Below, in pieces: positions 37,046-46,536 of a stretch of 64,000 nucleotides of DNA. The position numbers were made by a program, and so were the translations under genes. Where the stretch lies: NCBI RefSeq assembly GCF_000724545.1, contig NZ_JHBV01000041.1:364171-428170 (forward strand). The letters are read 5' to 3'. Source of the DNA: Aureispira sp. CCB-QB1. GTDB lineage: Bacteria; Bacteroidota; Bacteroidia; Chitinophagales; Saprospiraceae. The notes under the pieces were generated by a model. That model did no database searches and was not told the DNA's origin. It worked only from the letters and a program-made list of their open reading frames with translations. The first letter of the stretch is position 1, and each line of letters opens with the position of its first letter.

Positions 37046-40000
37046 ATGGCTGATGACAATAAAAACATAGAAGAAGTAGAAGTAAAAGAGGAAAATACGC
37101 AATTGGAAAGTGGCACCTATGAGATTATCAAAGGGCGGCTTAACAAGAGTGGTGATGACCTTCGACAACGTTTGGAGCAGTTGAATGCTGAGCGCAAAAA
37201 AGTATTTGGCTCCATTGAAATGCAACTCATTAGCAACGAACGCATTGAAACCAAACATGAATGCATCGCCAGAGATATTTTTGCTTTAAACAATACCTGT
37301 ATTTTTGGTTATAACATCCGAATGGGGCTCAAAGATATTGAGCTAAAAGATGTTTTTAGCATCTATGAGTTTAAGGACGACCATAGTTTTAAAGCAACCA
37401 ATTTGGATTTATTGACGGTTGGCAATGAAAAATTTGTCTCTGATTTTAAGAGTTTATACCGCTACTCTAAAGAGGTCTATTTTCTAAAATTTGCAAAGGA
37501 TAAAAACGATCCTTTCTTCTACATGGTTTTTAAAGATGGGAATAGCGAGAAAACTTTTAAATGGGAAATTAAGGGGGACAAATTAATTTATGATGCGAGC
37601 CCTGGTGATAAAAAGTATTACTATCCAGATCAATTTGAATTTAAATGGGAATCGGTTCGCTTAGAAATGTATCGCCAAGGTGAACACCCCCACATTTCTA
37701 TTTTAGATAAGGTTTTTGTAGAAACAGTTGGTGGCGATCTAACCATCAAGATTGAAGACAATACCGATACAGGTAAAGGCATCTATGCAGAGGATGTTAA
37801 ACATGCCAATCAAAAAATTAGCGATGCAACGGTTAGTTATGCCGATTTGGACAATCTTATTGCCATCCGAATTAAGCCTTACCAAGAAGATTTTCGATAT
37901 TTTATTTATAATGTAAAATTGCAAACCGTTCAACGGGTTGATGCTTTGGAAAACTCAGGCGTATTATTACCAGGCAAACAAGGATTGGTTTTTTCTAATG
38001 GATTTTATTTGCAAACAGGTGACTTTAAAATGTTTGACAAAACCTCTGGAACGGGCAATCTGTTTGAACGTCGTATCCAATCTCCTAATGGAGAAGATCA
38101 CCTCTATGTTTTTCACAATCCTTCGGATGGTTCGTATATTTTGTTGTCTTATAATGTTATCGAACAAACGGTCAATACTCCTATTGTTTGTCATGGTTAC
38201 ACCTTGTTTCCTAATGGAGAACTGTGCTACTTTAGAAGTGAAGAGGCTAAAACATCCCATCATTTAATTCAAATTTGGCAAACGCCTTATATCAAAGGAA
38301 AAATCATTCCGTCAGAATACACGGACTCTTTCCTATACAAAGTATCGAATAAAGATATTGTCCGAGCGATGGCTGAAGCTCAGGAGTTACTCAGTCTTTT
38401 GGGCAAAGACGATACATACAATGATTTATATTATGACTTAAATAAGCGAGCCAATGTATTGTTAGATTCTTACTATTGGATTAACAATAAGGAAGCTTTT
38501 AATTTGGGGGAGCCCTTGAGTGCCATCAAAACATCTGCTAATACGGCTATTGATGAATTTGAAAAAGTCCAAAGCATCAAAAAAAGTACTAGGGAGGCTA
38601 TTCGGGCAACTCAAAAGAAAGCCGTCGCATTATTCAAAGATATTAACTCTACTTCTTATTTAAAAATTGACCAATTCGTACAGCACTTGGCAGATTTGAG
38701 GGTTATTCGAGGAGAGGTTATTTCACTGCGAGAATTGCGTTATACAGATATTCCACTCATTGAAGAACTGGAAACCCAAGCCGCAGAAATCAATGCCAAA
38801 TTGTCTAATGAGTGTGTCGATTTTCTATTAAAAGATGATGCTCTACAACCTTACCTAGAGCGTGTTTCAGAAGCGCAAGATGAGATTGAGCAGGTAGAAA
38901 CAGGTCGACAAGGCAAGCAACTCGAAGACCGTATTGATGCGATTGGAAAAGAACTGGAATTGTTGATAGAAATTGTTTCTAATCTTAAAATTGATGACCC
39001 AACGCAAACTACTCGTATTATTGATAATATTACCAGTATTTTTGCTACGCTCAATCAGGCTAAAGCTGCTATCAAACGACGTTTGAGAGATTTGACAGGA
39101 GCCGAAGCCGTAGCGGAGTTTGCTGCTCAATCTAAGTTGTTAGACCAAGGTTTGATCAATTATCTGGATATTGCTGATACCGTTGCCAAATGCGACGAGT
39201 ATTATACCAAAATGATGATTCAGATTGAGGAACTGGAAAGTAAATTTGCAGAATTTGATGAATTTATTGTCAAAATAGCTGACAAAAGAGAGGAAATCAA
39301 CAGTGCCTTTGAATCTCGCCGTTTGTCTATTATTGAATCTATCAACAAACGAACCTCTGCCCTACAAAGTGCTGCTGAGCGCAATCTAAAAGGCATTCAA
39401 AATAGGGCTAAGAACTTCAAGGAAGTAAATGAAATCAATGGCTTTTTTGCCTCTGACTTGATGATTGAAAAGGTACGGGATACCATCCAAAAGCTGGTGG
39501 AATTGGGAGATACCAATAAAGCCGATGATATTCAAACCAAGCTTAAAACAATTAAAGAAGATACAATCCGTCAGCTTCGAGATAAGAAAGATTTATTTTC
39601 TGGCGATGGAAATTCAATTAAGTTCGGAAGGCATTTCTTTTCTGTCAACAAACAAAAATTGGGTTTGTCTATGACCTTAAAGGATGGTAAGATGTATTAT
39701 CATCTAACAGGTACTGGTTTTTATGAAGAAGTTGTGCATGAAGAATTTTTAAAAACCAAAGATGTTTGGGAACAAGGTATTGTTTCAGAAAATAATGCCG
39801 TGTATCGTGCCGAATATTTGGCTTATGTTGGCTTTAGACAACTACAAAAAGAAAATGCTGACTTAATTTCTGAAGAAGTATTGCCTTTTGTGCAAAAATT
39901 GATTAATCAAAGAGCGACTAAAGAAGAAGGTTATAGCAAAGGAATTCATGATTTGGATGCCTCAAAAATTTTAGAAGCACTACTCTATCTAGCCAAGCAC

Positions 40001-42016
40001 ATTGACTTATTAGTTTTTGATGCAGATGCACGGGCTATGGCAAATTTATATTGGACTAAATTTATATCTGAGGAAAATAAAACTACGTTCAATAAACAAT
40101 TAAAAAGTGCGGGGATAATTTTACAAGTATTCCCAAAAACACACGAATTTGACTTTTTGTTGCACAACTTAGAGGAAGAATTAACCGCTTTTGCTACTCA
40201 AACAAAGCTTTTTGAAAAGCATTTGGCTCCTCAAGCAGCACATTACTTATTTAAAGAAATCTCTAGGCAAGATCATTTTATTGTTAGTGGAGATGCTCAT
40301 GATTTGTGGGTTGGTTTCCAAGAGTTCTTAGAAAAAAAGAACGCTATGAAACATTTTACGACAGCACTTAAATCTTTAGATAATAATTTAGTAGAGCAAT
40401 ATCAGTTGACTAAAAAATGGCTCAATGCTTTTGTGGAGCAAAGTGAAAATTCAGATTTCCCACAATATGTCAATGAAGTTGTAACAACAATTCTTACTGA
40501 GAACTATCAAGAAAGTCATGTTGTTAATGTCAAAACGCAACAAGAAATAACAGGGCTCCACGGCTCGCATAACGTTGTAGGAAAAGGTGGTACGTACCAT
40601 TTAGATTACAATGAATTCATGCAAAAATTAGATCACTATACTCGTAGCGTCGTTACCAAATACGAGCAATTTGTAGAGATGAAACGCCGCTTGGCCAATG
40701 ATTTTAAAGAAGAATTGCGACTGAGTGAATTCCAGCCTAGGGTCTTGAGTTCTTTTGTTAGAAACAAACTGATTGATCAACTTTATCTCCCTATTTTTGG
40801 TGATAACTTGGCGAAACAAATTGGTACAGTGGGTGACACAACTCGTACGGATAGAATGGGTATGTTACTCTTAATTTCGCCTCCTGGTTATGGTAAAACA
40901 ACCTTGATGGAGTATGTAGCAGATCGCTTAGGCTTAATTTTCATGAAAATTAATGGTCCTGCTATTGGGCATCATGTCATCTCTTTAGATCCAAGAGAGG
41001 CTAATAATGCAGCGGCAGCCAAAGAACTTGAAAAGCTCAACTTGGCACTGGAAATGGGCGACAACATCATGATTTATCTTGATGATATTCAGCATTGTAA
41101 TCCTGAGTTTTTGCAAAAGTTCATTTCCTTAACCGATGGGCAACGTAAGATAGAAGGAATTTATAAAGGAATTACCAAAACATACGACCTAAGAGGAAAA
41201 CGAGTTTGTGTGGTTATGGCTGGTAATCCATATACAGAAAGTGGCGATAAGTTTCAAGTACCAGACATGTTAGCCAACCGTTCGGATATTTATAATTTAG
41301 GAGATATTATTGGAGATACCAAAGATGTCTTTGAGTTAAGTTATATTGAAAATTCACTAACATCGAATGCCATTCTTCAAAAAATGTCTGCCAAGAGTGC
41401 CAAAGATATTTATTCGGTCGTTAAAATTGCTCAAACAGGAAGTCGAGAAGGCGTCGAATTTGAAGGCAATCATACCAATCAAGAGATTAGCGAATATGTA
41501 GAAGTTATCAAAAGAATGTTAACAATTCGAGATGCTATTCTCAAAGTAAATTTGGAATATATTCGCTCTGCGGCAATGGAAGATACTCATCGCACAGAAC
41601 CTGCATTCAAACTACAAGGTTCTTATCGAAACATGAACAAATTAGCAGAAAAGGTTACGCCAATTACGAATGATCAAGAGTTAAAAACATTGATTATTTC
41701 TCATTACGAAGGAGAATCTCAGACTCTGACATCTGGTGCGGAATCCAATATGCTAAAATTCAAGGAGATGATTGGAGCCTTGACAGAAGAAGAAGCATTG
41801 CGTTGGGAGCAAATTAAAAAGGCTTTTAACAAGGATAGAATGCTTCAAGGTAGCAAAAACGATCCAATGGTTCAAGTTGTTGCTCAACTGTCGCAATTCT
41901 CCGAGCATTTAAAAGATATTCACCACTCTATTCAAGAAGGAATTGAAAAAGGGGCAACCATTAGTGATGCCAAACCTGCAAAAAAATCGGGTGGAATTAG
42001 CTTTAGAAAAAAGTAA
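37046..42016 (+). CDS. giant AAA+ ATPase, DUF3686 'DNA repair ATPase' type
   Basis: 1656 residues, cytoplasmic. The N-terminal ~450 residues form a DUF3686-type region with beta-rich repeats (FVETVGGDLTIKIEDNTD, HLYVFHNPSDGSYILLSYN). Long coiled coils run from about 450 to 850, followed by a helical region to about 1230. The AAA+ module has Walker A SPPGYGKTTL with Lys1284, Walker B IMIYLDDIQ with Asp1346/1347, sensor-1 VVMAGNPYTES, and an arginine in MLANRSDIYNLGD. Proteins of this type are annotated 'DNA repair ATPase', but I know of no direct proof of that role. Ends with a Gly/Lys tail (SGGISFRKK). Confidence 0.9.
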   Translation: MADDNKNIEEVEVKEENTQLESGTYEIIKGRLNKSGDDLRQRLEQLNAERKKVFGSIEMQLISNERIETKHECIARDIFALNNTCIFGYNIRMGLKDIELKDVFSIYEFKDDHSFKATNLDLLTVGNEKFVSDFKSLYRYSKEVYFLKFAKDKNDPFFYMVFKDGNSEKTFKWEIKGDKLIYDASPGDKKYYYPDQFEFKWESVRLEMYRQGEHPHISILDKVFVETVGGDLTIKIEDNTDTGKGIYAEDVKHANQKISDATVSYADLDNLIAIRIKPYQEDFRYFIYNVKLQTVQRVDALENSGVLLPGKQGLVFSNGFYLQTGDFKMFDKTSGTGNLFERRIQSPNGEDHLYVFHNPSDGSYILLSYNVIEQTVNTPIVCHGYTLFPNGELCYFRSEEAKTSHHLIQIWQTPYIKGKIIPSEYTDSFLYKVSNKDIVRAMAEAQELLSLLGKDDTYNDLYYDLNKRANVLLDSYYWINNKEAFNLGEPLSAIKTSANTAIDEFEKVQSIKKSTREAIRATQKKAVALFKDINSTSYLKIDQFVQHLADLRVIRGEVISLRELRYTDIPLIEELETQAAEINAKLSNECVDFLLKDDALQPYLERVSEAQDEIEQVETGRQGKQLEDRIDAIGKELELLIEIVSNLKIDDPTQTTRIIDNITSIFATLNQAKAAIKRRLRDLTGAEAVAEFAAQSKLLDQGLINYLDIADTVAKCDEYYTKMMIQIEELESKFAEFDEFIVKIADKREEINSAFESRRLSIIESINKRTSALQSAAERNLKGIQNRAKNFKEVNEINGFFASDLMIEKVRDTIQKLVELGDTNKADDIQTKLKTIKEDTIRQLRDKKDLFSGDGNSIKFGRHFFSVNKQKLGLSMTLKDGKMYYHLTGTGFYEEVVHEEFLKTKDVWEQGIVSENNAVYRAEYLAYVGFRQLQKENADLISEEVLPFVQKLINQRATKEEGYSKGIHDLDASKILEALLYLAKHIDLLVFDADARAMANLYWTKFISEENKTTFNKQLKSAGIILQVFPKTHEFDFLLHNLEEELTAFATQTKLFEKHLAPQAAHYLFKEISRQDHFIVSGDAHDLWVGFQEFLEKKNAMKHFTTALKSLDNNLVEQYQLTKKWLNAFVEQSENSDFPQYVNEVVTTILTENYQESHVVNVKTQQEITGLHGSHNVVGKGGTYHLDYNEFMQKLDHYTRSVVTKYEQFVEMKRRLANDFKEELRLSEFQPRVLSSFVRNKLIDQLYLPIFGDNLAKQIGTVGDTTRTDRMGMLLLISPPGYGKTTLMEYVADRLGLIFMKINGPAIGHHVISLDPREANNAAAAKELEKLNLALEMGDNIMIYLDDIQHCNPEFLQKFISLTDGQRKIEGIYKGITKTYDLRGKRVCVVMAGNPYTESGDKFQVPDMLANRSDIYNLGDIIGDTKDVFELSYIENSLTSNAILQKMSAKSAKDIYSVVKIAQTGSREGVEFEGNHTNQEISEYVEVIKRMLTIRDAILKVNLEYIRSAAMEDTHRTEPAFKLQGSYRNMNKLAEKVTPITNDQELKTLIISHYEGESQTLTSGAESNMLKFKEMIGALTEEEALRWEQIKKAFNKDRMLQGSKNDPMVQVVAQLSQFSEHLKDIHHSIQEGIEKGATISDAKPAKKSGGISFRKK

Positions 42017-42054
42017 CACTATTTATTAATATTATTCATCAAACCTATTTTACC

Positions 42055-42510
42055 ATGAGTTTTACAGAACAACTAGACAGTGGCATGAACACTGAATTAA
42101 GCATCACCAACGAATCTAAGGGATTTTTATTAACCGCCTGCAAGTGGGCTAAGTTTCTAGCAATTGTTGGATTTGTCGGTATTGGTTTATTGGTAATAGT
42201 TGCAATTGCTATTCTTTTTATTGGTTTTGCGCCTGGAGGATTTGATAGTCCTTTTGGAGGCATGCCCGTGATGATGATGCTAATCTATTTAATACTGGCT
42301 TTATTTTATTTTTTCCCCACACTTTATTTGTACCGCTTTGCAGTTCTTACCAAACGAGGTATCGAAAACACGTCTAGCGACTTAGTGACCACTGGTTTTG
42401 AAAACTTAAAAGCTTGTTTCAAATTTGTGGGCGTTACCATGGCAATTATCCTTGGTTTTTATGCGGTTATGCTAGGAATTGGTCTTTTGACAGCAATGGC
42501 AGGTTTCTAG
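42055..42510 (+). CDS. small membrane protein, DUF5362-like
   Basis: 151 residues with three hydrophobic segments (about 35-65, 75-100 and 125-150). The layout FTEQLDSGMNTELSITNESKG then membrane pairs with 'FPTLYLYRFAVLTKRGI' resembles DUF5362 proteins. Follows the AAA+ gene by 38 bp and is closed by a strong hairpin, so it is the last gene of the cluster. Possibly the membrane receptor for the ATPase; that is inference. Confidence 0.75.
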   Translation: MSFTEQLDSGMNTELSITNESKGFLLTACKWAKFLAIVGFVGIGLLVIVAIAILFIGFAPGGFDSPFGGMPVMMMLIYLILALFYFFPTLYLYRFAVLTKRGIENTSSDLVTTGFENLKACFKFVGVTMAIILGFYAVMLGIGLLTAMAGF

Positions 42511-42550
42511 GTTTAGATCGCGCCATTAGAATAAATTAGACATTTAATTT

Positions 42551-42607
42551 GTGACCGTTTCGTTTATATGTATTATAAAATAGTCGTCATACAAATGAAG
42601 CGGTTAC
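42551..42607 (+). terminator. hairpin closing the flotillin/AAA+ cluster
   Basis: 20-bp stem (42551-42570 with 42588-42607; four positions pair only as G-U on one strand), 17-nt loop, 40 bp after the DUF5362-like gene. No U-run, so the termination mode is uncertain. Confidence 0.6.
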
Positions 42608-42644
42608 AAACTATTTCTTCTCTGAATTTTGATAACACCTACCT

Positions 42645-43124
42645 ATGCTCCAACCAAATAATTCTCCCACTATTCTAATATTGGATTTAGATGGTGTCTT
42701 AATTACGACTCCGCCTTGGAAACAAGACATGATAGCAACAGATGGTTATTCAGAGTTTAACAAAATTTGCGTTCAACAACTTAACCGCTTATTAAAAGCA
42801 CATCTATTTGAAATCTGGCTTAGTTCTTCCCGAAGAAAAAGTCAAAGTCTTTCCTTTTTTAAGCAGCTCTTCTCAAATCGTGGTGTCCATACGCCCCTAA
42901 CGGGAATGCTTCCTATTTCTCAAGATCACCAAAGTAGAAAACAAGAGATTGAATTCTTTTTAGAACAGAAATCACCAGTTCATTTTTTGATTATAGACGA
43001 TGATAAATCGTTAAATGGTCTGGCTCCCCAATTAAAATCTCAATTAATTTTGACCAGTTATTTAAAAGGGTTTGATGAAGAGAAACGTATAGAGGCATTA
43101 AAAAAATTATCTCTTTCCCTTTGA
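42645..43124 (+). CDS. HAD-fold protein
   Basis: 159 residues. HAD motif I DLDGV (Asp14, Asp16), motif II Ser in WLSSSRRKS, motif III around the Lys in SRKQEIEFF, and motif IV IIDDDKS (about 117-123). All four motifs are present, so it should be a catalytically competent phosphatase-type enzyme. It resembles HAD domains found in RNA-repair proteins, but here it stands alone. Separate from the cluster by the hairpin at 42551-42607, and convergent with the adhesin. Confidence 0.85.
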   Translation: MLQPNNSPTILILDLDGVLITTPPWKQDMIATDGYSEFNKICVQQLNRLLKAHLFEIWLSSSRRKSQSLSFFKQLFSNRGVHTPLTGMLPISQDHQSRKQEIEFFLEQKSPVHFLIIDDDKSLNGLAPQLKSQLILTSYLKGFDEEKRIEALKKLSLSL

Positions 43125-43150
43125 GGTCTTCTCGTTACACCAATATATTA

Positions 43151-43193
43151 GGAACTAACAAAGTTGCTCTATTATAACAACTCTGCTAGTTCC
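43151..43193. terminator. bidirectional hairpin between convergent genes
   Basis: 16-bp stem with two G-U positions (43151-43166 with 43178-43193), 11-nt loop, between the HAD gene (plus) and the adhesin (minus). Confidence 0.65.
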
Positions 43194-43200
43194 ATCAATT

Positions 43201-45495
43201 CTAATCTTTAATAAATCTTAATGTCTTCACATTGTCTTTATGTACTATTTCTATGAAATAAACTCCTCTTACCAAAGAGGTAACGTCATACATAGCTTGT
43301 GTACCATTTAATTCATCGTGGAACATTATTCTTCCTTCTAAATTGAAAACTTTCACTTGATAAGTAGCATCTTTTTCTACTTTTAAGTACAAGTTCTTTC
43401 CCACAGGATTAGGGTAAATCATTGCTCCTTGTAACTCAAATTTAGATACCTCTGTCGTAACAGGTTCTGTTGTGAAACTCCATACTGTAGACCATGGCGA
43501 CTGCCCTGCATTATTGCGACCTCTTACTTTCCAATAATAAGTTGTGTTCCCACTAAGATTAGACAGTGTTGTATTTAGCTGAGTCGCTGTCACGTCTTGA
43601 ACTCCTGTTGTGAAATTGCTACTAGTACTATATTTAATTTGATAATTACTAGTATTTGAAATAGAATCCCAAACCAATTGAATGGATGCTACAGGAATAT
43701 TTGAAGCGCCATCTAGTGGACTAGATAATAAAGGTGCTGCCACTAATTGATATTGTGTCGTAAAGCTCCATGTCGATCCAAAGTTAGACGTATCATTGGC
43801 GTTTATAATCGCTGCGCGCCAGTAGTAAGTCGTTCCAAAGTATAAATTTGACAACGTGTGTTCTGAAGAATTGATCCCTGAATTGCCTGACACATACAAC
43901 GGTGACGTAAACGATGGGCTCGTATCTACTTCATAGATATATCCGTTATTACCTGACATTGCCGACCAATCTATTGTTGTTGTTGTCCCCAATCCTTGCG
44001 CGCCATTACTAGGAGAAACATTATTCACGCCATCTCTTGTCGTAAAGCTCCATGTCGATCCAAAGTTAGACGTATCGTTCGTGTTTATTACCGCTGCGCG
44101 CCAGTAGTAAGTCGTCCCAAAGTATAAATTTGACAACGTGTGTTCTGAAGAATTGATCCCTGAATTGCCTGACACATACAACGGTGACGTGAACGATGGG
44201 CTCGTATCTACTTCATAAATATATCCGTTATTACCTGACATTGCCGACCAATCTATTGTTGTTGTTGTCCCCAATCCTTGCGCGCCATTACTAGGAGAAA
44301 CATTATTCACGCCATCTCTTGTTGTAAAGCTCCATGTCGATCCAAAGTTAGACGTATCATTGGCGTTTATAATCGCTGCGCGCCAGTAGTAAGTCGTCCC
44401 AAAGTATAAATTTGACAACGTATGTTCTGAAGAATTGATTCCTGAATTGCCTGACACATACAACGGTGACGTGAACGATGGGCTCGTATCTACTTCATAA
44501 ATATATCCATTATTACCTGACATTGCCGACCAATCTATTGTTGTTGTTGTCCCCAATCCTTGCGCGCCATTGCTAGGAGAAACATTATTCACACCATCTC
44601 CTGTCGTAAAACTCCATGTCGATCCAAAGTTAGACGTATCGTTCGTGTTTATTACCGCTGCGCGCCAGTAGTAAGTCGTTCCAAAGTATAAATTTGACAA
44701 CGTATGTTCTGAAGAATTGATTCCTGAATTGCCTGACACATACAACGGTGACGTGAACAATGGGCTCGTATCTACTTCATAAATATATCCATTATTACCT
44801 GACATTGCCGACCAATCTATTGTTGTTGTTGTCCCCAATCCTTGCGCGCCATTGCTAGGAGAAACATTATTCACGCCATCTCTTGTCGTAAAACTCCATG
44901 TCGATCCAAAATTAGACGTATCATTCGCATTCATTACCGCTGCGCGCCAGTAGTAAGTCGTTCCAAAGTAAAGATTTGCTAAAACTCTTCCTGAACTATT
45001 TGCTGGAGTTGTTCCTATTTCACGCAAAGGAGAATTAAATATTGGGCTTGTATCTACCTCATAAATATATCCTGTAGCTCCTGATATATACGCCCAATCA
45101 ATAGTAGTAGTAGTAGATTGATTTTGTGCACCATTGCTAGGAGAAACATAGGGTAACGTATTGCTTGTAGTAAAGCTCCATGTCGTGCTATATGCTGAAG
45201 TATCAATAGGTCCTTTGGTTGCTGCTCGCCAATAATATGTTGTTCCAAAATACAAATCTACCAAAGTAACACTTGATCCACTAGCATTCCCTATTGTATG
45301 CAAAGGAGAGTTAAATGCTGGTGTTGTATCCAATTCATAAAGATAGCCCGTATTTCCTCCGACAGAAGTCCAGTCCAAGGTTATTCTTGTTGGCTGTCCC
45401 ATTGCTCCATTAGACGGAGCTATATTGTTGGGCGGATTAATTGCCCAAACATTAAAAGATATAAAAAGCGTAGTAAATAAAATAAAGTATTGCAT
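43201..45495 (-). CDS. T9SS-secreted repeat adhesin with Fn3-like domains
   Basis: The start at 45495 (MQYFILFTTLFISFNVWA) gives a signal peptide; a longer frame from 45606 is rejected. The 764-residue protein has seven Fn3-like domains of ~94 residues (each with FGTTYYWRAAV and WSFTT), four of them nearly identical, and a distinct last Fn3 (about 595-675). The C-terminal ~75 residues are a type A T9SS sorting domain (IYPNPVGKNLYLKV ... GVYFIEIVHK). Probably cell-surface attached or secreted, in adhesion. Confidence 0.92.
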   Translation of the reverse strand: MQYFILFTTLFISFNVWAINPPNNIAPSNGAMGQPTRITLDWTSVGGNTGYLYELDTTPAFNSPLHTIGNASGSSVTLVDLYFGTTYYWRAATKGPIDTSAYSTTWSFTTSNTLPYVSPSNGAQNQSTTTTIDWAYISGATGYIYEVDTSPIFNSPLREIGTTPANSSGRVLANLYFGTTYYWRAAVMNANDTSNFGSTWSFTTRDGVNNVSPSNGAQGLGTTTTIDWSAMSGNNGYIYEVDTSPLFTSPLYVSGNSGINSSEHTLSNLYFGTTYYWRAAVINTNDTSNFGSTWSFTTGDGVNNVSPSNGAQGLGTTTTIDWSAMSGNNGYIYEVDTSPSFTSPLYVSGNSGINSSEHTLSNLYFGTTYYWRAAIINANDTSNFGSTWSFTTRDGVNNVSPSNGAQGLGTTTTIDWSAMSGNNGYIYEVDTSPSFTSPLYVSGNSGINSSEHTLSNLYFGTTYYWRAAVINTNDTSNFGSTWSFTTRDGVNNVSPSNGAQGLGTTTTIDWSAMSGNNGYIYEVDTSPSFTSPLYVSGNSGINSSEHTLSNLYFGTTYYWRAAIINANDTSNFGSTWSFTTQYQLVAAPLLSSPLDGASNIPVASIQLVWDSISNTSNYQIKYSTSSNFTTGVQDVTATQLNTTLSNLSGNTTYYWKVRGRNNAGQSPWSTVWSFTTEPVTTEVSKFELQGAMIYPNPVGKNLYLKVEKDATYQVKVFNLEGRIMFHDELNGTQAMYDVTSLVRGVYFIEIVHKDNVKTLRFIKD
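43759..44886. repeat. 282-bp tandem repeat, four near-identical copies
   Basis: Unit starts at 43759, 44041, 44323 and 44605 (exact 282-bp spacing), with a diverged unit beginning at 44887. They encode the Fn3-like domains of the adhesin. Differences are mostly single bases such as GCGTTTAT/GTGTTTAT, pointing to recent duplication or gene conversion. Confidence 0.93.
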
Positions 45496-45731
45496 TGTTT
45501 TAGATTGTGTTAAGTAAATTATAGATCCACGCAATAGTCGTATTGCATGAACTGCCCATCTTTCTGACAAAAAGGCAAGCAGGTAATATACTTTCTCTTT
45601 CCCCAAATACTATTCCTCCAAAAAAAAGAATGCAATCATATATATTTGTAGATACTTGTATAGAAGTAGCTTTAATAACATAATCTACTATCTATCAAGC
45701 TTCAAATAATAACTCATAGTATTCTTAAAAT

Positions 45732-46412
45732 TTAGCCTTCGATATCTTCTACAAGCTTATTCTGTATTTCTTTCATCGTACCATCTGTCTGACGTTCTTG
45801 AATAACTGATTGGTAACGTTTCTCGTCAATATAATCCTTGTTTTCAATTCGGGTGGCAACAAATTTGCCCTCTTGATATTCATAAATTGTTTCAACGTAA
45901 GATGCTGCTGAGTTTCGTTCAAAAGACAAAATCTGCTTTTTATGAGTATCAATACTTGGAAGCGATAAATCCATGTCTGTATTTTCTTCAAATTGTTGGG
46001 TTGTAGGGTTATAAATCCAATAAGCATAATAAATATTGGCATTCCCTATGACCTTAGGAATTCTTACATCGGGAAATCCATCAAAATTAAGATCTTCAAA
46101 AGTAGGCATAGATGGACCATCCTCTTCATACGGTAATTCTAAGTCATCTAAGGTCTGAAAGATGCCTGTCTTTCCTTGAAGATGAATATCAATTTTCGAG
46201 ATAGATTCTTTTGCTCTATCTGTGGTTATTTTGCCTTCAAAAACCAATAATTCAGGGTCCTCTTGTGCTGTATTTTTTGTTATTTCTACTTCCGTTTCTA
46301 TAGTATCCGCTGGAGTGCTAGTACTTGTTTCTTGAGTGGATTCAGAAGGATTGCAAGCCAATAGACTTACTGTTGAAAAAATGGCGGCGTAACAGGTGTT
46401 TTTTGTTATCAT
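45732..46412 (-). CDS. hypothetical lipoprotein
   Basis: The start at 46412 gives MITKNTCYAAIFSTVSLLAC with lipobox LLAC; a longer frame to 46460 is not signal-like. After a Ser/Thr/Glu-rich spacer the 226-residue protein has a beta-rich domain with EDLNFDGFPDVRIPK, an FG-GAP/Ca-binding-like loop of the type D-x-N-x-D-G. Resembles the XAC2610-like or 'VCBS-type' lipoproteins. Envelope location; function unknown. Appears monocistronic. Confidence 0.72.
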   Translation of the reverse strand: MITKNTCYAAIFSTVSLLACNPSESTQETSTSTPADTIETEVEITKNTAQEDPELLVFEGKITTDRAKESISKIDIHLQGKTGIFQTLDDLELPYEEDGPSMPTFEDLNFDGFPDVRIPKVIGNANIYYAYWIYNPTTQQFEENTDMDLSLPSIDTHKKQILSFERNSAASYVETIYEYQEGKFVATRIENKDYIDEKRYQSVIQERQTDGTMKEIQNKLVEDIEG

Positions 46413-46536
46413 TTCTACAAATTTAAAAGAAGTTGGTTGTAATATAGTTAAGCTTAACACAACGTTAAGAAACAGAATAAATCTTCAATTTTAAAAGGAT
46501 TGTTGTATTTTGTTGATAGAAAAACAAAAATCAGAT

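Noticed and set aside
43759..44886. CRISPR-like periodicity
   Set aside because: 282-bp units are in-frame coding repeats of an adhesin with no spacers. The 24-bp repeat at 19010-19129 is also coding and has no spacers.
45496..45606. N-terminal extension of the adhesin
   Set aside because: Starting at 45495 yields an immediate signal peptide, required for T9SS export; the extension has no such feature.
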